Of a DNA stretch of 64,000 bases, positions 48,418-61,803 are shown one piece after another (the first letter of the stretch is position 1; each line of letters begins with the position of its first letter). The notes under the pieces were generated by a model. It was not told the origin of the DNA and did not search any database. It saw nothing but the letters and a program-made list of their open reading frames with translations. The stretch is from Malurus cyaneus samueli (Eukaryota; Chordata; Aves; Passeriformes; Maluridae): positions 522,843 to 586,842 of the forward strand of contig VKON01000207.1 in assembly GCA_009741485.1 (NCBI GenBank). The letters run 5' to 3'. Position numbers and translations under genes: made by a program.

Positions 48418-49833
48418 TAGATCTAGAAACTGCAACTTTTGGTAACCGGTTTTAACTTTTTGTAACTTTTTGCAACATATCTTGAATGAAGTTTTGATGG
48501 GCAAGGTTCACAGGGCAGCCACAAGCTGGTCCTGGATGTTAAGTAGGGATGGGCACTAAATTTTCCTAATGCGTCAATTATCACCTTACTTTGACCAATC
48601 TACCTGATTTGGCCAAGGTAGATGTGCCATCTATGCTTACTCAGCAAAGGTATATACAGTAATTTATATGTGTTCGTAAAATTGTAAAGCAGCTAGTATG
48701 TGAAAGGTGAAGCAATGTCCTGGACTTCTAGCTCTTAGTGCTACAGGAAGGGTATGTCTCCTCTCACCACAGCTCGTGATCAGAGAGGATTTTTGAAAGC
48801 CTACCCAATATCCCTTGAAGTACTCTCCATGGGTGCCTGACTGTTACCCTTATTTAATAATAGTAAATAATCCTTAATTTTCCATAGAGCACTAGTGCCA
48901 TACAGTAATAGAATTAATGCAACATTCTGCATCCTGTCTTCTATCATGTGTGAAAAATGCTATATAAAAGCAAAATCTCAATGTCTGCTGCTCACGTAAA
49001 ATAATCTGCCAACAGTTAATCTGTGCTTCCTCCATGACTTGACAACCCAGAGTTTCTTGTTTGTTTTTATTCCCAGATGAATCAGTTGAAACTACCCTGG
49101 ACGATAATCACCTTCAAGAACTATTTTTCTGGACATTAATCTGTAGTAAGAAGTCTGGCAGGGATTTACCAAATCATCAGTAAAGTGATTGCCTGTGTCA
49201 GACTTGAATTAGTTAGGAAAGCAGTAAAGAAATTCTGAAAGAAAGTAGGAGAACAATAGTTTTTTAAGTACCAGTGCCAGGGGAAGAAGTTTCCAGCTTT
49301 GGTTTGAAGCTAGATTTCTTTAAAATTCCCATTAAGGGCCTTTGCAAAAGAAATATGAAGATGCTTATGACATACGTAAGCAGCTTATGGACAGGAGCCA
49401 TTATTAGAACAAAGGTGGAGCAGATCACGTAGGAGAATTACTGAGCCTTGAGATTAATGGGAGGAATTTTTAAAAATACAGATAAATGGTGTCTTGATTA
49501 GGAATAACCAAAAGAATTTGTGCTGTCAGCTGTGGGGGAGAATCAGCTGAAAACAGCAAGATAAAAACATGTATGCCACACTTGGTATGGCTTGCGCTCT
49601 GCAGTCTGATGCAAAGAAAAGGTGTCAGATGTGACCCTGAGATCCAAGACAGAAAAATATTAGCAGAGGGGAGTGCAAAGGCAACAATAGAAGGCAATAC
49701 TATGACCTGATCTGGAATCACTGCAATCATCCAAATCCTGAATATATATTTCAATATATGTTGGAATTGCGTAGTGTGGAGAAGTTCTAGTAGAGTGTGA
49801 TGTTTGGGGTTCAAGCATACTGGCAGGGACATC

Positions 49834-49936
49834 AGAGAATCATAGAATGTTAAAGGGGTTGGAATGGATCTTAATATCCTCTAGTCCTAGCCCCACTGCT
49901 GTATGCAAGAACACCTTCCTCATCATTAGACCGGAA
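49834..49936 (-). mobile_element. CR1 LINE 3'-end fragment, second copy
   Basis: Equivalent of 22888-22990, with the same agaatcatagaatg start and acaccttcc block. The copies differ by a few bases, including an extra a in ttaaagggg. Confidence 0.7.
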
Positions 49937-52361
49937 GGATGGCCACAGGTCAGCTATGTTATGGGTAGAAGAGCCCAAACTCCTTGAGATCACTTGTACC
50001 CACTATGAATATTTCTAAAAGAAGAATTGGATGTAGTTTTAGAAGAAAGTTTTACATTAATTGGCTTTTATTTTATGAATACACAAATACTGTCTATTCA
50101 TGACAAAAACAAGAGGTACTGAGGCTAAAGTACAAAAGAAGGAAAAGTAAATAGATATAAACAGGAGCTAACAGCTATGAGAACTAAGACCGCTCATGGT
50201 GGTTGTAAACAGATCATGTTAGTACAGACTTGTCTTTTGCCAAAAGAAGTGGTTTCCCTTTATTCTGTTGGAAGACGTGATATACATTCCTTAGATAGTT
50301 GCAGAAAATAAGGCAAAAATTGCCACAATGAAGGCTACTTGTTTTGTCTGTGATTTGAGGAAGAGTGATACAGCTGGTACCAGAAATATATTGATATAAG
50401 TAGAAGATGGAAAGCATATCTGTCTTGTTTCTATTTGTGGCTGAAACCTTATTCCTTTCCAAGTTCTTTATGTTTTTTTCTGGAGAGCATCATCAGACTA
50501 TAAGCAAGCTCAAGGTGAAAAAGAAACAATTTTAAATAATTATCGGAGAAGCTATGGGAGCATGGTAGAGAATTAGGTCAGTCAGGATAGGACAGTTAAA
50601 AATAGCAGTAGAGCCAGGGAAGAAATGGGCACCTCATAGCATACCAGCACTGAGCACTGGGGTGAATCCTAATCCCAGAACTGGAAGCAAGGCTGGTTGT
50701 AAGAGACAAGAAACCTGTACAGCTTTCCACTTAACTTGATTTTTTGCTGTGGATGGATTTGCAATAAATGCTTATGGTCTGAGGCTTTCCTTTAGAAAGT
50801 AGGTTCAAAAGGTTTTGCCAACCTCTAAAAGAGCAGTGTCTAAGTAAATGTGATGTGCTGCCCATAAGGTCAGTTGCTGATGGCTTTGCAAATTTATTTA
50901 TAGGGCTAACAAAAAAATGTAATCTAAGAACTAAGAAGCTCTAACTAAATATCTAAGTCACATAAAATGAAATCATCATGTTCACCTTGAGTTTGTTTAA
51001 ATTTATTTTATAACGCCTAACATGAGGACGGCTGCATTGCCAGACAGAACTATTGGCCATGAGGAACAATTGCCAGACAGAATTCATGTTTCCCTGTGAC
51101 TATTCGCTTCTGTCCTACTGGTCTTTTGTTTATCTCAATCCCTATCTTTAATGTTTCTCATGTTCTACATGCGGTTTTGCCTTCAGCAGCATTTTTATGA
51201 TTCAAGCTGAGGTAAATCTGGCTTGTGGAGCGAAGTCACCCATGAAGGGGTGAAAATGGTTTCTTCAAGTACCTGGTAAGTGAAAAGACAGTCATTCTCA
51301 CCCTGATTTCTGTTTTAATCTTGCATATTTTGCACTTTCTTGGCTCTTGCACTGCCAATAAACTAGTTTGTCTGTGCGTGCCAGGTAATGCTGGTCATTA
51401 CCTTGTGAAACTTTGCCATGTTAACCAAAGAAGGAAAAGCTTTTCAATTGCAGAAAAGCATTAGTTTTGGTTTCAGTTTGAGAGCAGTATGAAGTCATAG
51501 GAATTATGGAAGTGTTGTTTTTATAAAAATATCTATCTTGAGATTCAGATCATTAGCATAATAATTATCTAAATGTTTACACACAGGGCAATCCAATCCA
51601 TCAATATTTAGGGCTGATAGCAGATAAAAACATAAACAGAGCTTTTCAAAGGAGTTTCAAAAATCAATGACACAGGTAATACTTAGATCCCATGGCAATA
51701 AACAGACTTTGAAATCTACAGTGTTACCTTTAGCCAAAATGACGCTCACGTATATCATAAGGAACGTCAAATAATATCTAGTCAACAAAATTAACAAATT
51801 GTTAAAAAAATTCAAGTCAACATAGTTATCAATCTTCCAGTGCATCACCAGTAATTTGTAGGGATATAAATCCATGGCTTAGTATCCTAGCAACTGTTTG
51901 ATGAAAGATGGTCTGGATTTTAAAGTTAGGCTGACAAACTCTTAAGTACTTGAAAAATGTTGTGTGAACTTCCTCCATCCCCTAACTATCAATAAACAAG
52001 TGGCCTGCTACACCTTCCTGCTACTCAGAATTAGCCTTTCACTCTCGTGTGGAGGCATGTAGGGGGAGGGTATATGGAGGAGCTGTCCTTTGCAATAATT
52101 TTTAAAAACCAACCAAAAAATATTTGCTTAGTCCTTAGAGTTGCGCAAGTAATTCTCTTCCAATTTCATGGATGGAAAAGGAGATGTAAACATACTATAC
52201 AAATAACTCATGGTTAAATCAATCAGTGAGAAGTGCCTTACATAAACAATCCATTTACTGTCAGTCAGAGAGAGAGAAAAAGTCTATTCTATTAATAGGT
52301 GACATCCAGATGGAAAAAGAGCTAACATGGAAAAGAAGAAATTACATAAGTAACTCAAAGT

Positions 52362-52842
52362 GTGGCTGTGTGGGCCCCGGGATGTGTGGGCCGGCGCTCC
52401 GGCCCCGCCGCACCTGCGGGAAATACGACTCCGAGACGCAGGCAGGTCCAGGTTTCTTCTTTATTAATCTTCCTATTCCAGCTCTTTTTGCTATAGTGAT
52501 TTCGCAGCTCTTTCTTCTGTAGTGATTTCAGCTCCTTCTGAGCTGTCCCTGCTCCTAGTGCGTCTTTTATAGGGTTTCTTACTTTACCGGGTTTTGAGAA
52601 TAAACCAATCAGTGAGGCTCTAGACAGATTTCATAACCAGAAAAACTCTCCAATGCTCCCACACATCACGTTCCAGTCTCTAATAGGTAGATGCCTTCAT
52701 CTGTCCAATCCTATTCGGGCTGGTTGTGTCAGCCCAGCTCCATCCCACACCATCATCATCTTGCTCATGCGCACTACCACCAGTCCTTGCCCACACCGAA
52801 TCCAAAGCTCAGTCTCCCATACATAGCTGTAAAGACCACGGC
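52362..52842 (-). mobile_element. Solo LTR, family Y, second copy of the 25.4-kb LTR
   Basis: Equivalent of 25399-25881, with the same TATAAAAG and AATAAA positions. It lacks four bases in the second ccccgg unit and has several single-base indels. Confidence 0.75.
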
Positions 52843-53588
52843 ATGTGACCATTAGTAACCAACGTTGTAAAATTACTCGTTATATATAGTCATCTGTTGG
52901 TTCTAAGTAATACCTTTTCTCACGTTCTGAGAAGAAATTAAGCAGAAACCATCGTGAAAAGAGATTTTAGTGTTCTTCTAGACCTTTGTAAGGTCCAAGA
53001 ATGCTTACTCAATTCAGCTTTTAAAAATGCTTACTGTTGTTCATGTACTCTAAGTTAGATGCATGAGAGAAATACCCACAAGGTATTCTCAAGAGGTCAA
53101 AACAGACAATCTCACTGGCAAATTTAGAAAAATCAAGAATTTGGTAAAGGTTTACAACATTATCATTAAACACTTCTCAGCATTAACTTAGCCCATTCAA
53201 CCTCTAAAACTCTGTTTCTATATTAAGTCATGCAGAAATTCTGAGATGACAGACTTGGAAGACTAAAGAGAAAGAGTGAAATACAGAAAAGTTATAGAAA
53301 AGCATAGGTACAGCTACTGGGTTCCAGTGGTGTTTAGCTGATAAAAATTCCAAGAGTCAAAGACTGTCAGCAGGTAAAGCAAAGTTATCATTAGATTTTA
53401 GAGCACCACACCTGTTTCCTGGCTGCCTAAGCACATCTTCAATACTTCTGATTGATGTTCTCCAGGTGATGGGAGCTGCAGACTGGTCTCATGCCCAGAG
53501 CAGGTGATGTAGCCTAGGGGTATACCTGGCTCCATCTTTGGTGACTACATGTACAGGCATACGAAGTTAGTCAAGCAAAAACCTCATG

Positions 53589-55645
53589 TAATAATTCACT
53601 TGTTTATTCACCCTAGAAAAGGCAAGCAAAGTAAAAATTCTGGCACCTAGATATTGCTAACTACTGCAGTAATTCAGACTACTCAGTTACTGAGTAATGT
53701 GACCACATGCACCCTCTTTAAATAAACTACAAAATTGTAAATACTGTAGGATTATTTTGAGAATCACGGGTTTCTTATTCTGCTCATAATTATTTTTTCA
53801 GCACACAGAGTACACAGTACTGTGATGTTGGCAGTGTTTAACTGTTTTTATATATATCTTATTAACACAGTGAATTAATACATAGTTTATAATACATAAA
53901 TTTTCATACATTTTTCATATTCTCTACTGTGTTTTTAATTTTTTTTAAGATGTCAAAAATTGGATCATAGTTTTCATGGATACATTTGCTATTTGAAATT
54001 ACTCAACCAATAATTTCTGTGAATTATCTCTAATTTGCAAGTTGTTTTCTCATTTTGCTATTGAGAAGTTGTGTGTTGTTTCACATGAACAGGAGCACTT
54101 TCTGTTAGATAGATTTTACATCTAATTGTGAATTAATTTTCTCTTGTAAATGTAATTCTAATTGATTATCTGGGGAAAAAAAGTAAGTTATGTTTTTTGT
54201 CACTACTCTTTCCAAAAACCCCTACTTTTTGGGTATTTCTGAGAATAGCTAGAATTTTGCTCAAAGGATGCTCAAGGAATAGAACAAAAATAGAGTCAAA
54301 TATATTGATTTCAAAATGTGATCATAAAATATTTGATATTTTCAAATAATTTTGTTTACTTTGATGGTGATTATCATTCCCTCTCTGTTAGTTTGGAATC
54401 TGAGAAGAATCACTGGATTTTTTTAATATTCTTTTTGAACCAACTGGCAATTTGTTTCTAGAAACGTTTTTCACTTCCTCTATAGGGTTTAATATTTTAC
54501 TAGAATAATGGCAAAATATTTTGATAGGTGGCAATTCATCTCGGGAAATTGCACTACGATGGAAACGTTTCTTTGTAACAAATATTCATTACTTGTATAA
54601 ATACAAGCCTTTTCCATTTCAATATATGTTGTAAGTCACTCTTAGTCTGAAGAATCACTGTCTTCAGTTCCAATCTTTAGCAAGCTGCCAAATACAATAG
54701 GACATTAATTAAAATATACCAGAGATTCATCAATATGCATTGTAGTAGAGAATAATTGCAGGATTGGGGTTTTTTTCCCCTTCTTTTTTTTTTTCCCTTT
54801 TTTTCCTTTATTTTTTCTCATCTCTTTCTACATTTCTATGTAATTCATGAAAGATCTATTCCAGTATGTAAATCAGTTCTTGCTAAACGTGCAGCAACAC
54901 ATTTCTCTTTATTTTCCAAGGCTGTTGTCAAATTTTTCACACATCCAAGACATTTACTTTGTTTCTTTCTCATGTTCAGAATCCATTAGCTGGTTGCAGA
55001 TGGTAAAAATAACATATTTGTTTACTTGTTATACAATCTACTCTTCAAATAAATAATTTATAAACTAGTGGGGAAAAAAGGAACCGACTAAGAATAATTT
55101 CCCTTAATATTGTACCAGTGGGAATAGTGGAATTACTCACCCTGTTAGCCCAGGGTGACAGTAAACTGGTCTGATAACTTAAAAAAGAGTGTAAGGAGAA
55201 ATACTGTGTGTCATTCACTTTTTAGCTTTTACCACCCAGCAGTGAGTAGTCAGGTAAATCAGAGATGTAAATTAATTATGAATTGGCTTTTAGGTAGACC
55301 TCACTCCCTTTTGTCACCAAGGAAGCCTCACATTTCCTTTTATGTTGCTGCTGTTTTTACTGCTTCTAGTGCTACTGCTGCTGCTGCCACTACTACTAAC
55401 AGTAATTTTTAAAAGCACTTATTCTATTCCTAAGCATTTCCTTTTATTATTCACTGTGATCCAACACCAAAAGAGAAATGTAGAAGATCTCCAGTGGTTG
55501 TGCTTATCTTTCTGCTGCTATAATTTAGAGCACAAAACTGAAGGAGATTGGAAAGGGAGTTTTTGCTATGCATGTATATACATAAATATCTGACAATAAA
55601 TAGGTGATTGTAACCAGCAGCCCTGAAGTGTCCTGAGTGTCATTC
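53589..55645. other. Spacer between block A and block B, right version
   Basis: Clean-looking AT-rich sequence with no recognised gene. Includes a degenerate CTG/CTA trinucleotide patch at 55342-55399. Frames at 54756-55056 and 55155-55593 are featureless or driven by that repeat. Confidence 0.55.
55342..55399. repeat. Degenerate (CTG)n-like repeat
   Basis: ctgctg, ctactg and ctgcca units over about 58 bases. It produces leucine-rich or alanine/threonine-rich frames that are not genes. Confidence 0.6.
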
Positions 55646-56052
55646 CGTTTCTTCTTCTTCTCCTTCTCCTTTCCTTCGTCTTCCTTCTTCCTTCTCCCTT
55701 CTGCCTATCTCCTTCTCCTTCTCTTCCTCTCCCTTCTCCTTCCTCCTTCTCCTGTCTCCTTCTCCTCTCCCTCTCTCCTCCCTCCTCCCGTCCTCCTCCC
55801 TCCCTCCTCCTCCTCCTCCTCCTCCTTCCTCCTCTTCCTCCCTTCCTCCTCCCTCCTCCTCTCCCTCGCTCCCCTCTCCTCCTCCTCCTCTTCTCCTTCC
55901 TCCTTCTCCCTTCTCCTTCTCCTTCTCTTCCCTCCCTTCTCCCTCTCCTCCTTCTCCTTCTCCCTTCTCTTCTCCTTCCTCTCCTCTCTCCTTCTCCTTC
56001 TCCTTCTCTTTCTCCTTCTCCTTCTTCCTTCCTTCTTGTCTTCTTTTTCTCA
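55646..56052. repeat. 400-bp polypyrimidine (CCT/CTT) tract
   Basis: The plus strand is almost all C and T, built from cct, ctt and tcc units, with an uninterrupted (CCT)n core near 55804-55828. The minus strand is the matching GGA/GAA purine tract. The long frames on both strands (55566-56057 and 55637-56152, encoding R/E/G-rich or S/L/F-rich text) are simple-sequence artefacts. Such tracts can form triplex or G-quadruplex structures and are often mis-assembled. Confidence 0.9.
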
Positions 56053-56569
56053 GTCACTTAATTCTACTGTAATTCAAATCCTTTCAACTTATTTCAAACA
56101 AACCCTTCCCCTGCTCACCATACAAATCCCATTGTCTCTGAAAATATTTTAGGGGAAATTTCAGGCATTACTTTCTGCTTCTTTGCTATTCGAATACCTC
56201 AAATTACATTTTTTTTTTTGAACTCTCCCATTAAAAATGTGTTGTAAATGAGTCCATTTTACTGTAGAATGAGAAAGACTCCAGACCTGAAGCAACCCCA
56301 ATTCCAAAACCTAACAGGACTTTGTTCTCTTCTGAGCTGGAGCCACCATTTTGTGCAGTACAGAAATTATTTTTCAGGAAAAAAGTACCACAATCATCCA
56401 TTATAGTCACTCTGTTGGTAATAAATCCCACTTTGGTCCTTTCCTAAGTTGAGCTGTTTTGCCCTTGGAAATGTTTTTTCCTGCCAGTCCTTATCCCTCA
56501 AATCGTGAACCCTTCCATTTAATTTTTATCTGTTTTATTTTTGTCTCCATCTTGGTTTTCAGATTGTTG
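56053..56569. other. Unassigned AT-rich sequence
   Basis: Short flank between the pyrimidine tract and block B. No recognised element. Confidence 0.5.
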
Positions 56570-57364
56570 TGGGTATTTCAAGAAACACATGAACACAGGA
56601 GTTATTAAGCCTGCTGGATAACTAATTTGGTTACTTCTGCCCTTGAGTCTGGAAACTACTTTGTTCTGGATTGGATGGTAGGTCTGTCCAAAACTAGGTT
56701 TACTGGGAGCATAGAAACAGTATATTTTACAGAAATTCTACTAGTAAATCAGTTGGGAAGTAAAAAGACATGATAACAAAAAAGGCAGGTGAGATCCACT
56801 TTTGAATAGTATTTCTAGTCCGAAATACATACATTGGGGAACTACTAAAAAATCACAAAGAAGTTATAACTTCAGACAGATTATTTATCCTGCCCCAAAA
56901 TTACCTTCAAGACAAGACAGCACAGAGCTCAACTTAGTAAAAATGTTGGGCTAATTGACTTGTTTGTGCCTTAGACTAGAACTGATGCAGCGGGACAACA
57001 GTAGAACATGTACAAAGAGGAAGAAAAAAAACGGCAGGAAAAAGCCACCCTGTGAATACACAGAATACAACAAAGAATGGCATGACAGAGAAGACTGGAA
57101 GTTATACTGTGGTTGCATGGAGAAAACACAAGCCAACACATATCTAACTCATTGTAAAGATTAATCACACAAATAATGGCATGTACTAAGAGCAATGTTA
57201 AAGTTACTTTTAAAAGCATAAGAGATTAGGCCATGCATGTGTGCACAAAATTTCTCTCTGCTATCGTGTCCCACAAACAGCAACTTAAGAATATTGTGAT
57301 TTAGAGGTTTGTGCTAGTTTTAGTGTAAACCAGTGGGAGGAATTGACTCTACACAAATATCTTG

Positions 57365-57912
57365 TGAGACTCCAAGTCAGAACTACAATTTAATAAGATC
57401 AATTACAATAAAGGCAATAGTATAGTAACATCAACTCAAACTGACAAAGTCAGAATATGACCTGACACCCTGTTCGTCAGGGTGGTGGTAGCAGTCTGAT
57501 TAAATGGTGGCTACAGTCCTGTTGGAGTGATGGATGTGGTCTTGTTGAAGAAAGAAGAAAGGTCCTGAAGAAAGGTCTGGTTGTTTCTGGAGGTCCGGTG
57601 GTGGGTACTGAGATCTTGTCCTCTGGGAATGTCCCGTGGTGTTCCAAGCCCCAGACTATACACAGGTAGGAGCATTCTGTGGGCTGGGGCATCTCACACA
57701 AGGGGATGATGATATTCTGAGTTATTCCAGGAGACCTTGATGGCCTCTTTGTGGAGATGACCCCCCACAGAGTGGCTGCTGCTTCCCAGATGGAGATATC
57801 AGGGCTGAGTCATGGAGATGATAAAGAACACTGCTTCACTCATTTTAAGAGCTCATGTAGAGAGTAGCAGAATACTTGCTTTTGGTTACACCTTTCTTTG
57901 TAACCCAAGACA
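57365..57912 (-). mobile_element. LTR, family Z, better copy
   Basis: Closest to the family pattern defined with 15205-15766: cagggtggtggta, gttggagtgatgga, a minus-strand ATTAAA-type signal (about 57390), and a minus-strand TGTCTTGGGTTACAA start at 57912. The inverted repeat GGTTACA/TGTAACC is at 57884-57890 and 57899-57905. The 74-codon minus frame at 57477-57701 ends in the same residues as the frame in the 15-kb LTR because both read the same LTR sequence. Confidence 0.75.
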
Positions 57913-58275
57913 AGGTTGTATCTAGACTATTATCTTTCATAGCCATCAGTGAACTTGTCCTCCATTATTCTTTTCAATCATTTATTCTTTTTGATCCTTT
58001 TAATAATTAATCCTTAGAACATTGCTTCACTTTGCCTCTGGGAAGTAAATTTCCCAGTTCAATTTTCTTGATCTATGTTTTATGATGCAAGAGATCACAG
58101 TTTGCAGCCTCATGTTCATATTTTCTTCCCTTTCATACTTGTACAGGTTTCTTGCCCAAGCCAAGGAACCTAGCCTATTTAATCTCTTTTTGATATGGGG
58201 AAATGACTTAAGCAAACTGACTTGGCTATGCCTTCACTGTAGTGCCTATCTTTACCACCATTAATCATGCTGGCC

Positions 58276-58707
58276 GAATGTTGTAGGGAGGAAGATACCC
58301 ATAACAGAGTTGCTATTCTTTGAAGCCTCGAATCAGTAAAAACTGACTCAAAGCTTTGGACTAATACCAAGGAGGTGGACTTTGAGGAAGACATCTTACT
58401 TCATCAAAACACCACCTGAAGACCACTGCCAGGGGGCAAAGTGCATGTGTAACCACAAGCAGACGCATTAGCATAGGAAGCAGGGAGAGATGATAAATAT
58501 GTATAGGTGCACTATGGAACTCAATGTATATGTATCCTGTAAGCTAACATAAGTCAAGAAGCTGTACTGCAAAGGTGTACATGTCTTTATAGGGTGAACT
58601 CTCATGTACGTGGCATTGCAAATAAACATGTCTGCCTTACAACTTTACTTAGTTGTGAGGTCTTTACTGTGCATCACTTTTCATACATCAATATCTAATC
58701 ACACTTA
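58276..58707 (+). mobile_element. Solo-LTR-like element with AATAAA, second copy
   Basis: Counterpart of 28998-29402: tgttgtagggaggaagatacc start, ttatagggtgaac, then gcaaataaacatgtctg (polyadenylation signal about 58619) and ttagttgtgaggtctttac. No retroviral interior is attached. Confidence 0.6.
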
Positions 58708-61700
58708 CTGCCCTTTCCCAATATCTTTGTTAGTTCTGTCATAAATCTTTTTCTTTTTTTTGTTTTTGGTTTTTATTTTTTTTTTGAAAGGAAGAAATCA
58801 AACTTGATGGAATATTCAAGGCCGTAGAAGCAGCAGAAATTAAAGCCTGATGATAATATTTTCTTGTTTTTTCAGCTACTATTTTCCTAATGCCTCAGGA
58901 CATAGCATTTTTTTTGGCTCTGCTTTGATTCCAGAGTGTTTTTCTTGTGTTTTAACATTTAACATACAGCTCATCATTGTATATATGCAATAGGAAATAA
59001 TTTTGCACCCATTCCACTCATTTGCAATGATTGGAAAAGGCTTTTTGGTAGATAGATGCAGTTTTGAATACTGAAAAACTGCCTCATGACAGAATTCAGT
59101 TTTCACAGACGATTTATGAAGATACTAAATAGCACTAAATTTGTAGCATCTGCAGGGCAACAGCTACTCAGGTAAGAAAATAATAAAACCATGAAAATGT
59201 AGAGTCTAGACATTTTAATTATGTCAATGACAAAAAGGTATTGAGAAAGTGAGAAAGTGAGAAAGAAGAGCTGAAATGAGACATGGCTTAAAAAAATCTG
59301 TTCAAAAGTAACAGATGCCAAGTGCAGACACCAGGGTCCAAACGAGGACACAAGGAGTAAAGAGTGAATAAGGAGGTGAGGGATAGACAGGCAGTTCACT
59401 TGGGTTTATAAATAAATAATTAAGGTAGGAGGGAAGCCGATGTCAACAAGTTTGTGTTACGTACAGTGTTGAGTGCTCAATTTGATTTACATCATCACTA
59501 CATGCTAGTAACTATGAGGATATGAGGAAAAAAAAAAAAGCTTTTGAAAATCACTGTATGAATTCACAGGTTCTCCATGATCCTGTAGCTGTAATGCAAT
59601 TCTGAGCACTATCTTCAAGGTAGGGTATGAAAATGAGAAAAGAATACTTAGAAAAGAGGACAAAAGCCAGAGGCTGGCAGATGCCAGGACATAACAAGGG
59701 ACAGCTGGACTGTGAAGAGGAAATTATCTCACTACTGATTGTCTGGCCCCTCAAAAGTCTGCTGCCGGCCATGCTCTGCAGTTTAGGTGAACTTCAGCTT
59801 GACAAAACACCCTTGGTACTATGTGCTTCTTTCCCTTCTCATTAGCTCAGACTCTACACCTCATCTGTCCTGGAGTACTCTGTGACCACTCAATATTATT
59901 GTATAGCTTCATATATGCTGCAACAAATATTCTACAAAAAAAAAACAAACAAAGATCAGCAATGAATTAGAAAACTTACTGACCAGGAATACTCCTGCCT
60001 TTTCAAGCCTCAGAGGATCAGTTATTGCAATAAAGAGATCCAGTAAAGCCTTTTTTAAACTTGTGATGGATCAACAGTGTGCATCTAAGCTTATAACATC
60101 AGATATTTTGCTGCTTAGCTGTACTACATCCTATATGTAAGACATTTCTAAGGGATTATGTTTGTGTAATTTTATTTAAAGATTACTTTTTCCTCAGAGG
60201 GAGAAAAGGCATGTGTTAGAGCAGAAGATGGTCACAAGTTACATCCCTTTTATGGCATCCTCTTGCAGTTATTCTAAACTTACTACAAAGCAAACAGAAG
60301 CCCCTTAGAAAGAATTTCTTTTACAGAAAGTTTGTTAGAAGTAAAAGGTATAAGAATGCTTGAAACAATAAAAGGAAAAGCAATAAATCATCTACCTATT
60401 CATATATTAGAAAAGCAATGATGTATTAATTTTCCTTTTTGCCAGAACTACAGTGCTTGCATTTCATTGTCTATTAGAATTGCTTCTCTTCTTGACCCTG
60501 CTTGTCACCTTCTATATATTTCTGTGTTTTAAAATACAGTATGATAAAAATAGGCCTAAGAAATTTCTTTGACTGGGAACCAAACACTCAAGCTGTTGCA
60601 GAGGAACTGTTTTGCTGTATACAACCTAATTCAGTGTTTCAGCAGGTAACTAGCAAAAATTGTACAGCTCACTGTAAAAACACAACCAGTTAATTCAGTT
60701 ATGTTGACCATGTCCCTATCAAGCCAGAATAGTCCCTTTCCTTTGGGTGAAACTTAGATCACTGTCATAAAAGTCACCAAAATTTACTGTGCTTTGGAGG
60801 AGTTGCCATACCTGAACACCACCCCTCCCCCTGCCAGATTTTCCTACATTTCTCCATGTGCTTATTTGAGATGCCTATTTTGTCTGTTCTCCATCCTGTA
60901 TTTTTCACAGACTGAGTAGATATTCCAGTAGGACTATGGAGCTACTTCACCTCACCATGCTGCTTAGTGTAGTAGTGCAAGCCTACAATTATTCCTGTAA
61001 TCTGCATGCAGATACCTTTTAACCGTTGGCCCTTAGCATTTAAATTTGCCTGAGAAAAGGGAAAAAACAGATGAAAGTCAGCTGTCAGACGTGCATGGAA
61101 GATATAATTGATTATGAAAAAAAAAGTTAGCCCCTACATATTGGGAGCATAATTATTGGAGTTGCTTAATTGTCATCATACCATCAGCATCTGTGTAGAG
61201 ATGAAGGAGGTTGTTGGTTGGGGTTGGGGTTATGTAACCATAATCATCTCAGTGATATACCTCTGAGTTAGGTCAGAGTGGTGCTCCATTGGGCAAATGG
61301 TGCTCTAATATTTATAGATTCCTGGTCAGCAAATACAAGGAAACACCAAATTGCAGCCTGCCACTGAAAAGGGGAATATTGCTGTGATGAAAAAGACATG
61401 AAAATGTAGCATTCAAGTGAAAATCAATCCTTCACAGTGCAGGACTTCTGGGAAATCTGTTAAATGACCCTTTTTATTATGGTGCCATATTCACCTTTTT
61501 GAATAGCGAGGTCTGGTAAGAAAAATAGTGTGTGCATACAAGTGGTTGAGTATGTATTAATCATGCGCACTTAGTTCTTTTTGCAAACTAACCTTACCTG
61601 GGGAAGAAAATAAATACTGTAATGAGATGAATTCTTCTGAAAAAGCCTGAATTAGCAGATTAACATTATCTGGATTTCCTATAATGCTATTTGAGGGATG

Positions 61701-61803
61701 TGATTGTTGATCCATACATTTCCTTGATAACAATGATTTGTGTGTTTTAAGTCCTCATCACCACTTGAGAGAGACCAATCTGATTTTATTTATGCCTCGA
61801 CAG

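Larger units (their letters stand above)
47010..53588 (+). repeat. Block A, second copy
   Basis: Same order and orientation as 20126-26643. Small indels are frequent in the left part (47010-48250), fewer later, and essentially absent from about 53190 to the end, where the two copies agree. The pattern of error falling with distance from the gap fits contig extension by raw long reads. The family Y LTR, CR1 and R2 copies inside it are listed below; the remaining sequence holds no gene. Confidence 0.9.

Noticed and set aside
55566..56152. Long R/E/G-rich and S/L/F-rich frames on opposite strands
   Set aside because: Both simply translate the polypyrimidine/polypurine repeat.
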